DNA of 42,179 nucleotides from Flectobacillus sp. BAB-3569 (GTDB lineage: Bacteria; Bacteroidota; Bacteroidia; Cytophagales; Spirosomataceae), in the NCBI RefSeq assembly GCF_002270355.1, contig NZ_NJFZ01000027.1, positions 1 to 42,179 on the forward strand, written 5' to 3'. Positions 19,014 to 26,514 of this stretch are shown here, in pieces. Positions within the stretch are counted from its first letter, which is position 1. Every line of letters starts with the position of its first letter. The translations under genes and the position numbers were made by a program. The notes under the pieces were generated by a model. The model was not told the DNA's origin, ran no database searches, and worked only from the letters and a program-made list of their open reading frames with translations.

Positions 19014-19370
19014 AGTTTGTACAAGAAAATTGGATATAACGTAATATATTACCGAAAAACACCAAATTTTACTAGAGAACAAAATATAACCGGATGATAA
19101 TCATTATATTTAGGACTACTTAAAGGTTTTTTCAACCAAATAAAAGTTGGAACTTTTAGTAAAATATTATGCAATATACTGATTTTCAGAACAAATCAAT
19201 ATCTTTAATCTTAATTTACAGTAAATACTAATAAATATTATATTTAAAAATTAAATTCGGCAATTTATTACTACCCAACAACAATAAAACACAAAACCGC
19301 AGACTTTTAGCTTTTTATCAGCTTCAACTCTGCGGTTTTATGTTTTGGTTATATTTTACCTAAAATCAGA
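19014..19370. other. Intergenic gap, transporter promoter region and DPP-IV 3' end
   Basis: This 357-base AT-rich gap contains the DPP-IV terminator hairpin (19293-19339) and must contain the promoter of the transporter gene. I found no exact TAnnTTTG box on the minus strand. No small gene is seen. Confidence 0.5.
19293..19339 (-). terminator. Terminator hairpin of the DPP-IV gene
   Basis: AAAACCGCAGA (19293-19303) and TCTGCGGTTTT (19329-19339) pair perfectly over 11 bases with a 25-base loop. Read on the minus strand it lies about 30 bases after the DPP-IV stop and runs into a T-rich stretch (TTTTGTGTTTTA). Confidence 0.7.
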
Positions 19371-21566
19371 TTATAAGTTTTTCTCCAAAAAATTAGTCAT
19401 CATTGTATAAAGGTGTAAACGAGTGTTTCCTCCTGCGATACCATGATTTTTGTTTGGATAATAGAATGACTGGAATTGCTTGTTATTTTTGATTAAAGCA
19501 TCTTCTAAGGCTACTGCATTTTGAAAATGTACGTTATCGTCACCAGTTCCATGAACTAATAAGAAGTTACCTTTCAAGTTTTTAGCATGAGTTACAGGTG
19601 AATTATCATCGTAGCCAGATGGGTTTTCTTGAGGTGTTCTCAAGAAACGTTCTGTATATACCGTATCATAATAACGCCAGTTGGTCACAGGAGCAACAGC
19701 AATGGCAGCTTTGAAAACGTCAGCACCTTGAAATAAACAATTTGATGCCATAAAACCACCATAAGACCATCCTTGAATACCAATACGTGCGGCATCGATG
19801 AATGGCAGTTTACCAAAATATTTAGCTGCTTCAATTTGGTCGTGAACCTCTAATTTTCCTAAGTTCAAATACGTACATTTCTTAAACTCAGAGCCACGTC
19901 CTCCCGTTCCACGATTGTCTACGCATGCTACGATGTAACCTTTTTGAGCTAATATTTGATACCAGTAGAAGTTTGCACCATCGTACTGATTCAATACTTG
20001 CTGGCTACCTGGGCCACCGTATACAAACATCAATAAAGGATATTTTTTATTTGGGTCAAAATTAGTAGGCTTAATCATCCAAGAGTTTAGCTCAACACCA
20101 TCAGCAGTTTTGATTACAGTAAATTCTTTTGGAGAAATATTATAACCTGTCAAACGTGCACGCAAATCAGCATTATCTTCCAACACTTTAATCAATTGAG
20201 TATTAGCAGAACGATACAAACTTACTTTTAATGGACTGTTTGATGCCGAATTGTTCAAAATAAAGTATTTGAAGTCTGGACTAAAGTTGGCAGAGTTCAT
20301 ACCACGCTCAGCAGACAACTTCTTTTTCACTTTACCATCCAACGAAATGCTGTACAAATGACGTTCGATAGAGGCAATCTCAGTAGAAGTAAAATACAAT
20401 GTATTGGTTGATTCATCAATACCATAAAAATTATCCACTTCCCAATTACCAGATGTTATTTTGCGAACTTCACGACCCAACATATCATACTGATATAAAT
20501 GTTTATAGCCATCTTTTTCGGAAGACATAATAAAGCTTTTGCCGTCAGCCAAGTACGTTAGATCGTCGCCAAAGTTTTCAACATCTACGTAAGTTCTACT
20601 TTCTTCAATCAAAATAGTCGTTGTCTTACCCGTAAACGCATCAGCGTGAATCAATTCCATTTTGTTTTGATAACGATTCAAGCGACTGATTGATAGCACG
20701 TTGGTATTGATTGTCCAACGAATACGTGGAATATACAAATCGGTTTCTTTACCCAAATCCATTTTTACTGTTTTGGTATCTACAAGATTATAAACCGAAA
20801 TACTTACAGCCGAGTTAGGTTCACCTGCTTTTGGATATTTGTAACGGTAGTCAGTAGGATACAGCTTACCCCACATTTGCATATTGTATTCTGGCACTTT
20901 GCTTTCGTCGAAGGTATAAAAAGCAATTTTGCGACTATCTGGCGACCAGAAAAATGCTTTTGCAAAAGAAAACTCCTCCTCATATACCCAATCGCACATC
21001 CCATTGATAATGTTGTTCCATTTACCATCTGTCGTAATTTGACGCTCAGCCATGGTGTTCAAATCAACCATAAAAAGGTTATTTTGGCGAACAAAAGCTA
21101 TTTTAGTACCATCTGGTGAAAAGGTTGCAAAAGACTGTTTGCCTCCAGCCGATAACTTAACCAATTTTTTGGTCTTAATATCATACACAAAGTTTTCAGC
21201 GCGCGAACTGCGACGATAAATTTGCTCAGGATCTGTTTCAATTAAGATTTTTTGTTCGTTGGAAGACAAAGTATAATCTGCAATCGTAATCTTTTGACCA
21301 AGATTTTCGACACTTACTCCTTCATCAAAGAGGGTTTCTACGGCAGCTCCGTCAGTTACCTGATGCTTTACAATACGACCGTTTTCTAGTGCCGAATAAA
21401 ACGAGCCATCTTTCATCCAATTGATACTACGAACTTGCTTTTGCGAAAAGGCAAATTTGCTCCAAACTTCGTCAAGGCTCACATTTTTCTTTTGAGCAAC
21501 TACACTCAGGCTACTGTACATAAGCAATGCTATTACGGAACAAATGATTAGTTGTGTTTTTTTCAC
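19371..21566 (-). CDS. Dipeptidyl peptidase IV (S9B family), secreted
   Basis: This 731-aa serine peptidase removes X-Pro/X-Ala dipeptides from peptide N-termini. It has a signal peptide (ends VVA-Q near residue 25), an N-terminal beta-propeller (about 60-480) and a C-terminal alpha/beta-hydrolase domain. The catalytic triad is visible: Ser601 in GWSYGG, Asp676 in HGTGDDNVH and His708 in NKNHG. The double Glu that binds the substrate N-terminus, the hallmark of DPP-IV rather than prolyl oligopeptidase, is at 196-197 in DWVYEEEF. The start codon is GTG at 21566; the next Met (residue 16) would destroy the signal peptide. Length and motifs are those of an intact enzyme, likely periplasmic or outer-membrane associated. 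It may work with the two M28 peptidases further right in peptide use, though it is not in an operon with them. Confidence 0.93.
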   Translation of the reverse strand: MKKTQLIICSVIALLMYSSLSVVAQKKNVSLDEVWSKFAFSQKQVRSINWMKDGSFYSALENGRIVKHQVTDGAAVETLFDEGVSVENLGQKITIADYTLSSNEQKILIETDPEQIYRRSSRAENFVYDIKTKKLVKLSAGGKQSFATFSPDGTKIAFVRQNNLFMVDLNTMAERQITTDGKWNNIINGMCDWVYEEEFSFAKAFFWSPDSRKIAFYTFDESKVPEYNMQMWGKLYPTDYRYKYPKAGEPNSAVSISVYNLVDTKTVKMDLGKETDLYIPRIRWTINTNVLSISRLNRYQNKMELIHADAFTGKTTTILIEESRTYVDVENFGDDLTYLADGKSFIMSSEKDGYKHLYQYDMLGREVRKITSGNWEVDNFYGIDESTNTLYFTSTEIASIERHLYSISLDGKVKKKLSAERGMNSANFSPDFKYFILNNSASNSPLKVSLYRSANTQLIKVLEDNADLRARLTGYNISPKEFTVIKTADGVELNSWMIKPTNFDPNKKYPLLMFVYGGPGSQQVLNQYDGANFYWYQILAQKGYIVACVDNRGTGGRGSEFKKCTYLNLGKLEVHDQIEAAKYFGKLPFIDAARIGIQGWSYGGFMASNCLFQGADVFKAAIAVAPVTNWRYYDTVYTERFLRTPQENPSGYDDNSPVTHAKNLKGNFLLVHGTGDDNVHFQNAVALEDALIKNNKQFQSFYYPNKNHGIAGGNTRLHLYTMMTNFLEKNL

Positions 21567-21712
21567 TGTATATAAAAGGTTTCTGTTGTTGATATAAACT
21601 AGTTAGTGGGCAAAATATAATTTAATTTTTGAGCTTATGGTTTTCAGCTTTGGTCATTCAGCAAAAATATATCTATTGTTACTAAAACACAATTTAACAC
21701 TTTTTGACTTGT

Positions 21713-21733
21713 GTCTGTTGCCTTATGCCTTCA
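21713..21733. repeat. Short heptanucleotide-periodic repeat
   Basis: Three 7-base units in register, GTCTGTT-GCCTTAT-GCCTTCA, lie in the gap between DPP-IV and the 421-aa gene. The units resemble the TGCCTAG/TGCCTAT units near 33141. It is short, so alone it would be weak; it is listed because the same periodicity recurs in other gaps of the window. Confidence 0.4.
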
Positions 21734-21784
21734 ACACAATACTTAAGTCTGTCAAATTTAAGTAAAATAGTGCAATTTACTACC

Positions 21785-23050
21785 CTAGTTCTGACTGGTT
21801 TTTGGGCTCTTTCGTCTAAAGATAACAGCCCCAAACTCGGCTTTCTTTCCGTATTTCTGCATTCCATCGCAGGAACTAAGTACTGTCACCAGCTCTATTT
21901 CGTTGCGCGAAAACTGTTTAAGTTTTTCCATATCTATTTCTTCATTATCAACAATATAGAGTGGAACTTCAGGCTTTTTGTTTTCACGCATTTGTTTTAG
22001 CTCAGATATCACACGTGACATATTTGCTAATGATTGGTGAAATACTTGTCTCGTTTTAATCTTGATGGTATCTATTTTATTTTCCTTTCTTTCGGGAGCT
22101 GGGAAAGAAGTACTTCCTTGTCCTAAAGTGGTTTCAATAGACACAACACCATCTAAATTGATTGTTTTTCGATTGGTATATTCATTCTCAAGTCGATTAT
22201 CAATCATATAAATCACCGATTGTGCTTCGAGCTTGGCTTTTCGATAAGCTCGAAACTCATCCATATCAGCAAGAACGGTGTCAGATAGTATTTTCCATCC
22301 ACCATCAGAAGCTATCTTCTCACTTTCTATAACATTAATTTTAAAAACCAGATTGGGCAATGTTTTAGTTTTATGTGTTTTTACTACAACTAACCCTCCC
22401 TCAAATCGTGAACTAAAATAGCGTTTGGCATTTTCAGGAGAATAGACTTTAATAGATTCTATTTCGGGCAACTTAAGATTCCGCTCAGTAAATCCAATAG
22501 CTTGTAGTTGTCCATCAACCAAATATCGAGGAGACGTTGAGGTTTTTTCTGATGAAAGTCCTAAACCATCAAAAAAAGGTTGCTCTACCGAGCAAGTATA
22601 GCGAAGCTCTTCTAAAGTCAATTTTTTGAAGGTAACAAAGCTTTCAGGCAAATCGTCCAGATACTGAATTGCCGCCGCTGACAGTGGAACAGGCTTCTTT
22701 AGGCTAGATTTTTCTTTAGCATAAACATAATATATTGAGGTATCTGTAGCATTACCATACACTTGAATATTTGGCATTTTATCGAGATATGATTTACTAG
22801 AAAAAATTACCTCGTTGACTTTAACAATTGCATCAGGATGTATCTGCTTTTTATCTAAAACTTGATTTTTGGAAGCAAACCAAGGTACACGATTCATCAA
22901 AAATCTAACAGAAGTTAAATCCTTCTCAGTATAATAGAATAAAGAATCTGTCGGAAAATACACAGGTCTCATAGGATCTGCTGTATTTTGAGAATAGGCT
23001 TTCATCGAAAGAAAAACCAATAGGGTGACTATAGAAAAGTTAGCGCGCAT
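21785..23050 (-). CDS. Secreted protein with TonB-plug-like repeated motifs, unknown function
   Basis: The product is 421 aa with a signal peptide (MRANFSIVTLLVFLSMKAYS-Q). I do not recognise the family. Three segments follow the pattern of a TonB-receptor plug edge (short strand with V/IDG or V/IDN, then I-E-x-I/V-x-V, then YG-like, G-x-V-V): YLVDGQ ... ESIKVY ... FEGGLVVVKT (176-224), YMIDN ... VVSIETTLG (281-310) and YIVDNEEID ... IELVTVL ... YGKKAEFGAVIFRRK (365-414). There is no barrel domain, so it is not a receptor. Such motifs also occur in carboxypeptidase-regulatory/plug fragments of Bacteroidota peptidases and sensors. It is monocistronic or a distal neighbour of DPP-IV (218-base gap). 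A periplasmic location is likely. Confidence 0.72.
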   Translation of the reverse strand: MRANFSIVTLLVFLSMKAYSQNTADPMRPVYFPTDSLFYYTEKDLTSVRFLMNRVPWFASKNQVLDKKQIHPDAIVKVNEVIFSSKSYLDKMPNIQVYGNATDTSIYYVYAKEKSSLKKPVPLSAAAIQYLDDLPESFVTFKKLTLEELRYTCSVEQPFFDGLGLSSEKTSTSPRYLVDGQLQAIGFTERNLKLPEIESIKVYSPENAKRYFSSRFEGGLVVVKTHKTKTLPNLVFKINVIESEKIASDGGWKILSDTVLADMDEFRAYRKAKLEAQSVIYMIDNRLENEYTNRKTINLDGVVSIETTLGQGSTSFPAPERKENKIDTIKIKTRQVFHQSLANMSRVISELKQMRENKKPEVPLYIVDNEEIDMEKLKQFSRNEIELVTVLSSCDGMQKYGKKAEFGAVIFRRKSPKTSQN

Positions 23051-23255
23051 AACTGAGAGAAGAGTATATTGAACTTATTTCTTAATTTACAAAAAATTGA
23101 TGCAATTCTAAAGCTATTTAAGATAAGTAAAAGAAAGTTATTAGTTAACCGTAAATCAGTGATTAGAATTATCTCATAGTCAGAAGGATTACAATCAAAA
23201 TGTACTGCAGATGTATTATTACTTCTTCCCTATTACTTAGGTGAAGGCTAATTCC

Positions 23256-23285
23256 ATAAAAAAAGCTACCTTTTGGGTAGCTTCT
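23256..23285 (-). terminator. Intrinsic terminator of the lipoprotein gene
   Basis: AAGCTACC (23263-23270) and GGTAGCTT (23276-23283) form an 8-base stem with a 5-base loop. On the minus strand it is followed by a run of seven T, a classic Rho-independent terminator about 70 bases after the lipoprotein stop. Confidence 0.85.
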
Positions 23286-23316
23286 CTTTCAATAATTCAC
23301 ATTGGTATGAAAAAAA

Positions 23317-23353
23317 CATAGCGCCTATTGCATAGAGCCTATTGCATAGCGCC
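23317..23353. repeat. 14-base tandem repeat in 7-base register
   Basis: The series CATAGCG-CCTATTG-CATAGAG-CCTATTG-CATAGCG-CC gives two and a half copies of a 14-base unit with one mismatch, directly between the stop of the lipoprotein gene and its terminator. It shares the 7-base step of other intergenic repeats in the window. Confidence 0.75.
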
Positions 23354-23356
23354 ACA

Positions 23357-23899
23357 TTAATTACCAAATAGTACAATATCGTTAGACTGTACCACATTAC
23401 TTTTGTGAAGGGCACGGTCAGTAATCCAAATATCAAAACGGATGGTATCTTTTTTTCCTGTCAATGAAGGAATACCACTGAAGTTATTGTAGTCAAAATT
23501 GATAGAAAAATCGATACTTCCCTCGATTGGACCAGGCTTATCTCCTTCTTTATAACGTTGGAAATGGTTTCCTCCTAAAGGAAAACTAGGAGTTGATTTG
23601 ATATAAGTACCTTTCTTTTTTACATACAAATCCACATCGAAAGTACGTAAGTTAGGTTGAATCAAAATCAGCTTTTTATAATCATCTTGCGTAAGTCCCA
23701 AATCGCCATCACCATCTTGGAAATTGATGGTCAAAATCAAAGAGTCCCGTTTGGTGGTGTTACCCAAAAGATCGGATGATGTTTTAGTAATAATGCGTGC
23801 CGAGTTGAAGCCAATATACGGTATTACGTCAAAAGTTGGTTCGCTCACGCAACCAAGCATTCCAAAAAGTCCTAATAAGAAAAAAGTAATTTTTTTCAT
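23357..23899 (-). CDS. Small outer lipoprotein, unknown function
   Basis: The product is 180 aa. A lipoprotein signal with lipobox MLGC puts the lipid-modified Cys at residue 17 (MKKITFFLLGLFGMLGC). The mature part contains NFQDGDGDLG (about 59-68), a motif I associate with a group of Bacteroidota lipoproteins of unknown function, and a beta-rich C-terminus (FDIWITDRALHKSNVV). No enzymatic motif is seen. It is likely anchored in the outer membrane, because no sorting-out acidic residues follow the Cys directly, but this is inference. The gene is alone on its transcript, with a good terminator downstream. Confidence 0.8.
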   Translation of the reverse strand: MKKITFFLLGLFGMLGCVSEPTFDVIPYIGFNSARIITKTSSDLLGNTTKRDSLILTINFQDGDGDLGLTQDDYKKLILIQPNLRTFDVDLYVKKKGTYIKSTPSFPLGGNHFQRYKEGDKPGPIEGSIDFSINFDYNNFSGIPSLTGKKDTIRFDIWITDRALHKSNVVQSNDIVLFGN

Positions 23900-24061
23900 G
23901 GGGGCACAAGTTCTTTACAAGGTAAAAATCTATCAAACAGTTATCTGACTGCGTTTAAGAGCGTTTTGTGTGTTCAAAAAACGATGGCATTCTTGGAACG
24001 AAAAAGCCCTTGAAATGTTGTTCTTTCAAAACCAAACTTCTGTAAAGTTAATCATTTGAAG

Positions 24062-24069
24062 TAATTTTG
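24062..24069 (+). promoter_or_regulatory. Possible -7 box for the LuxE-like gene
   Basis: TAATTTTG matches the Bacteroidota -7 consensus TAnnTTTG about 100 bases before the chosen ATG. No convincing -33 TTTG lies at the proper distance, so this is weak. Confidence 0.3.
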
Positions 24070-24169
24070 CACGGAGAATTCCCAAAATCAACATTTTTGT
24101 ATTCATAGGCTGTTACTTCTCATATAGATAAGAGCCCCATTGAGCTACAAAAAGTTTCTTTACAATACT

Positions 24170-25192
24170 ATGCAATCATCAAACGCAGACATATTAAAAC
24201 AACGAGTATTGTCGGTAGATGAATCAAATTTTGATTCACTAGCTCTCGATATTTTTCAATTTCAAGCTACAAACAATCCTATTTATCGTCAATATATCGA
24301 GCAACTTGGAAAAAAAACTTCTGATATTACTTCAGTTAGTGACATTCCTTTTTTGCCAATCGAATTTTTCAAATCCCAAACTATCATTACCAACCAAGTA
24401 CCAAGCAAAGTTGTTTTTGAAAGTAGCGGAACCACAGGCTCACAAACCAGTCGTCATTATGTATATGACCCAGATTTTTATGTAAAGGTTGCAATACAGA
24501 TATTCGAAAAATTTTATGGGTCTTTGGCAAATTTTCAAATTTTGGCCTTGCTTCCCTCCTATTTGGAGCGTAACAACTCTTCGTTGGTTTATATGGTCAA
24601 AAGTTTTATTGAGCAAACCAATTCACAATATTCTGGTTTTTTTTTAAACGACTACAAAGGACTTATTGAAAGTCTTAAAAAGGCTCACAAAGCAAATCCT
24701 AAGCAAAAAATTCTCTTAATCGGAGTAACTTTTGGGCTTTTGGACTTAGCAGAGTCAGGAGAAGATTTTAGTTTCCTCAGAGACTTTGAAGATGTTATCA
24801 TCATGGAAACAGGTGGTATGAAAGGACGTAGAAAAGAATTATTACGAGAAGAAGTTCATGAGATATTAACTGCGGCATTCGGTGTAAAAAGCATTCATTC
24901 AGAATATGGCATGACCGAGCTACTTTCGCAAGGATATTCTTATGGAGAAGGTATTTTTGAGCTTCCAGCATCTATGCGTGTGTTGTTGCGCGACGTCAAC
25001 GACCCTTTTACATTAGTAGATTCAAGTGTGCGTTCAGGAGGTATTAATGTTATTGACTTGGCCAATATCGACTCATGTTCTTTTATCGAAACCAAAGACT
25101 TAGGCAGTTTTTTACCAGACAATCGCCGTTTCCGCATCCTAGGCAGGTTCGATAATTCAGATATTAGAGGCTGTAATTTGATGACGCTTTAG
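24170..25192 (+). CDS. LuxE/PaaK-like acyl-activating protein
   Basis: This 340-aa soluble protein resembles the acyl-protein synthetase LuxE family, a short branch of the adenylate-forming (ANL) superfamily. SSGTTG at 85-90 is the nucleotide-binding P-loop-like motif; HSEYGMTELLSQ (about 244-255) matches the family's YGxTE motif; the C-terminal IETKDLGSFLPDNRRFRILGR corresponds to the D...R hinge region. It would activate a carboxylic acid with ATP and pass it to a carrier or protein; the substrate is unknown. The ATG at 24170 is preferred over the in-frame TTG at 24140. No luxC/luxD-type partner or acyl carrier gene is nearby. Its stop codon overlaps the start of a palindromic repeat shared with the convergent moaE. 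Confidence 0.78.
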   Translation: MQSSNADILKQRVLSVDESNFDSLALDIFQFQATNNPIYRQYIEQLGKKTSDITSVSDIPFLPIEFFKSQTIITNQVPSKVVFESSGTTGSQTSRHYVYDPDFYVKVAIQIFEKFYGSLANFQILALLPSYLERNNSSLVYMVKSFIEQTNSQYSGFFLNDYKGLIESLKKAHKANPKQKILLIGVTFGLLDLAESGEDFSFLRDFEDVIIMETGGMKGRRKELLREEVHEILTAAFGVKSIHSEYGMTELLSQGYSYGEGIFELPASMRVLLRDVNDPFTLVDSSVRSGGINVIDLANIDSCSFIETKDLGSFLPDNRRFRILGRFDNSDIRGCNLMTL

Positions 25193-25386
25193 AGTGATGA
25201 GTTTTGAGTTAGGAGTGCGGAGTTTCAGACAATTACGGATTGGGGATTTCTGATTTCGGAAATATTGAAAATAACTCAATTTTTGTAAAATATTATTCGA
25301 AAATATGGGCTACACTTCCGAAATCCAACATCCGATATCCGAAATAGATATTTTCTCCGCACTCCTAACTCAAAACTCATCACTCT
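25191..25386. repeat. Palindromic heptad-repeat element between convergent stops
   Basis: Bases 25191-25222 are the exact reverse complement of 25355-25386 (32-base arms). The left arm reads in 7-base units GAGTGAT-GAGTTTT-GAGTTAG-GAGTGCG-GAGTTTC from 25192. Inside lie two further heptad tracts, GATTGGG-GATTTCT-GATTTCG (25238-25258) and TCCGAAA-TCCAACA-TCCGATA-TCCGAAA (25317-25344), which are roughly complementary to each other. The whole 196-base unit can fold as one nested hairpin. Its ends coincide with the stop codons of the LuxE-like gene (25190-25192) and moaE (25386-25388), so it probably also ends both transcripts. Confidence 0.9.
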
Positions 25387-25796
25387 TAAGCATGTGCTTC
25401 TAGCCACTCTTCACCATTGTCGTACACTTCTTTTTTCCAGATAGGCACTACTTGCTTGAGCGTATCGATAAGCCACTTGCAGGCTTCAAATGAAGCTGCA
25501 CGGTGAGGCGTTGCTACAGCTATTACTACGGCTACGTCGCCTATCGAAAGTACACCTTTGCGATGTACCATTACAATTTTTTCGGTATTCCAGCGTACTT
25601 GAGCTTCATCGGCCAATTCTTGCATTTTTTTGACAGCCATTGAATCATACGTTTCAAACTCTAGTCGTACTACCGACTTGTCTTTATTATGATTTCGAAC
25701 GGTTCCAATAAATACATCTACTGCCCCAGCACGTTCAGACTGAGCAGCGTCAATACATTCTTGAATATTTATAGGAGAATCTGCAATAGCAATCAT
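25386..25796 (-). CDS. moaE: Molybdopterin synthase catalytic subunit MoaE
   Basis: The product is 136 aa, the usual MoaE length. It transfers sulfur from MoaD thiocarboxylate to precursor Z (cPMP) to make molybdopterin. Family motifs are all present: GTVRNHNKDKSV (31-42), LEFETYDSMA (45-54), HRKGVLSIGD (78-87), PHRAASFEAC (97-106) and PIWKKE (118-123) with the catalytic-region lysines 121-122, then GEEWLEAHA. The ATG at 25796 lies 42 bases after the end of the restored folA frame on the same strand, so the two are likely co-transcribed. No moaA, moaC, moaD or moeB is in the window, so the rest of the pathway must be elsewhere. Confidence 0.94.
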   Translation of the reverse strand: MIAIADSPINIQECIDAAQSERAGAVDVFIGTVRNHNKDKSVVRLEFETYDSMAVKKMQELADEAQVRWNTEKIVMVHRKGVLSIGDVAVVIAVATPHRAASFEACKWLIDTLKQVVPIWKKEVYDNGEEWLEAHA

Positions 25797-25838
25797 AGCC
25801 TCGTGATATGTGTTTTTTGATGAAAATATCGAAGAATC

Positions 25839-26341
25839 CTACACTTTCTCAGTGCGTTTTTCTAAAGTAACAAAATCGAAAGCATATGCATGCTTTTCAT
25901 CAGGAGAAAAAGACTTACGTTCTTTCTCTATCCAAATGTTTGTATCCAAGATTGGGAAAAAGCGTCGCCTTCAAAATTATGATGCACTTGGGTCAAATAT
26001 ACCGTGTCTGCCATATCCAATGCTAAAGCATAGATTTGTGCTCCGCCGATGATAAAAGCCTCTTCTGTTTCTATTTCTTTTGCCTTTTCAACTGCTTCCT
26101 CTAAAGAACCCACAACAATACAACCCTCAACCTGATAGTCGTTATTGCGTGAAATAATGATGGAAGTACGATTAGGAAGTGGTTTCCCAATAGACTCAAA
26201 TGTTTTACGACCCATGATAATCACATGACCAGTTGTCAAACGTCTAAACATTTTAAGATCTTCAGGCAAATGCCAAATTAATTGATTGTCTTTTCCTATT
26301 ACGCCCTGTTCGGCTGTTGCAACAATTATTGAGAGTTTCAA
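25839..26341 (-). CDS. folA: Dihydrofolate reductase with an apparent frameshift
   Basis: This gene encodes NADPH-dependent reduction of dihydrofolate to tetrahydrofolate. The ATG at 26341 opens a frame with clear DHFR motifs: IVATAEQGVIGKDNQLIWHL (6-25), catalytic Glu27 (LPEDLK), GRKTFESIGKPLPNR (44-58) and FIIGGAQIYALAL (96-108). That frame stops at 25928 after 137 aa, short of the usual ~160. After GDAF the neighbouring frame continues with FFPILDTNIW ... YAFDFVTLEKR, exactly the expected DHFR C-terminus, and stops at 25839-25841. One extra base in the 5-A run at 25957-25961 (plus strand) would restore a 167-aa enzyme. Sequencing error in a homopolymer, a true mutation, or a programmed shift are all possible. 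moaE follows 42 bases downstream. Confidence 0.85.
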
Positions 26342-26514
26342 AGTTTTATTTCTTTAAAATGCTATTCTAATTTTTTTGTAAAAATAAGCAATAAATGTTC
26401 TTTCATTAGTACGCCTTTCAAGATTGTTGGTCTTGTTAAGTCGTAATTGTGGTTTTCTATTAAACATATTCTCCATAACTTTAGCAACCCTAAAATTATG
26501 AATACAATACCGAT

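Larger units (their letters stand above)
23051..23356. other. Intergenic gap with terminator and 14-base tandem repeat
   Basis: This 306-base stretch holds the terminator of the lipoprotein gene (23256-23285) and a tandem repeat right after its stop (23317-23353). The promoter of the 421-aa gene must also lie here, but no clear box is seen. No coding frame is convincing. Confidence 0.5.

Noticed and set aside
19014-19082. N-terminal extension of the sugar transporter from a TTG
   Set aside because: The family start (MNNKKQNY..., first helix right after) fits the ATG at 19013; the extension has no counterpart that I know.
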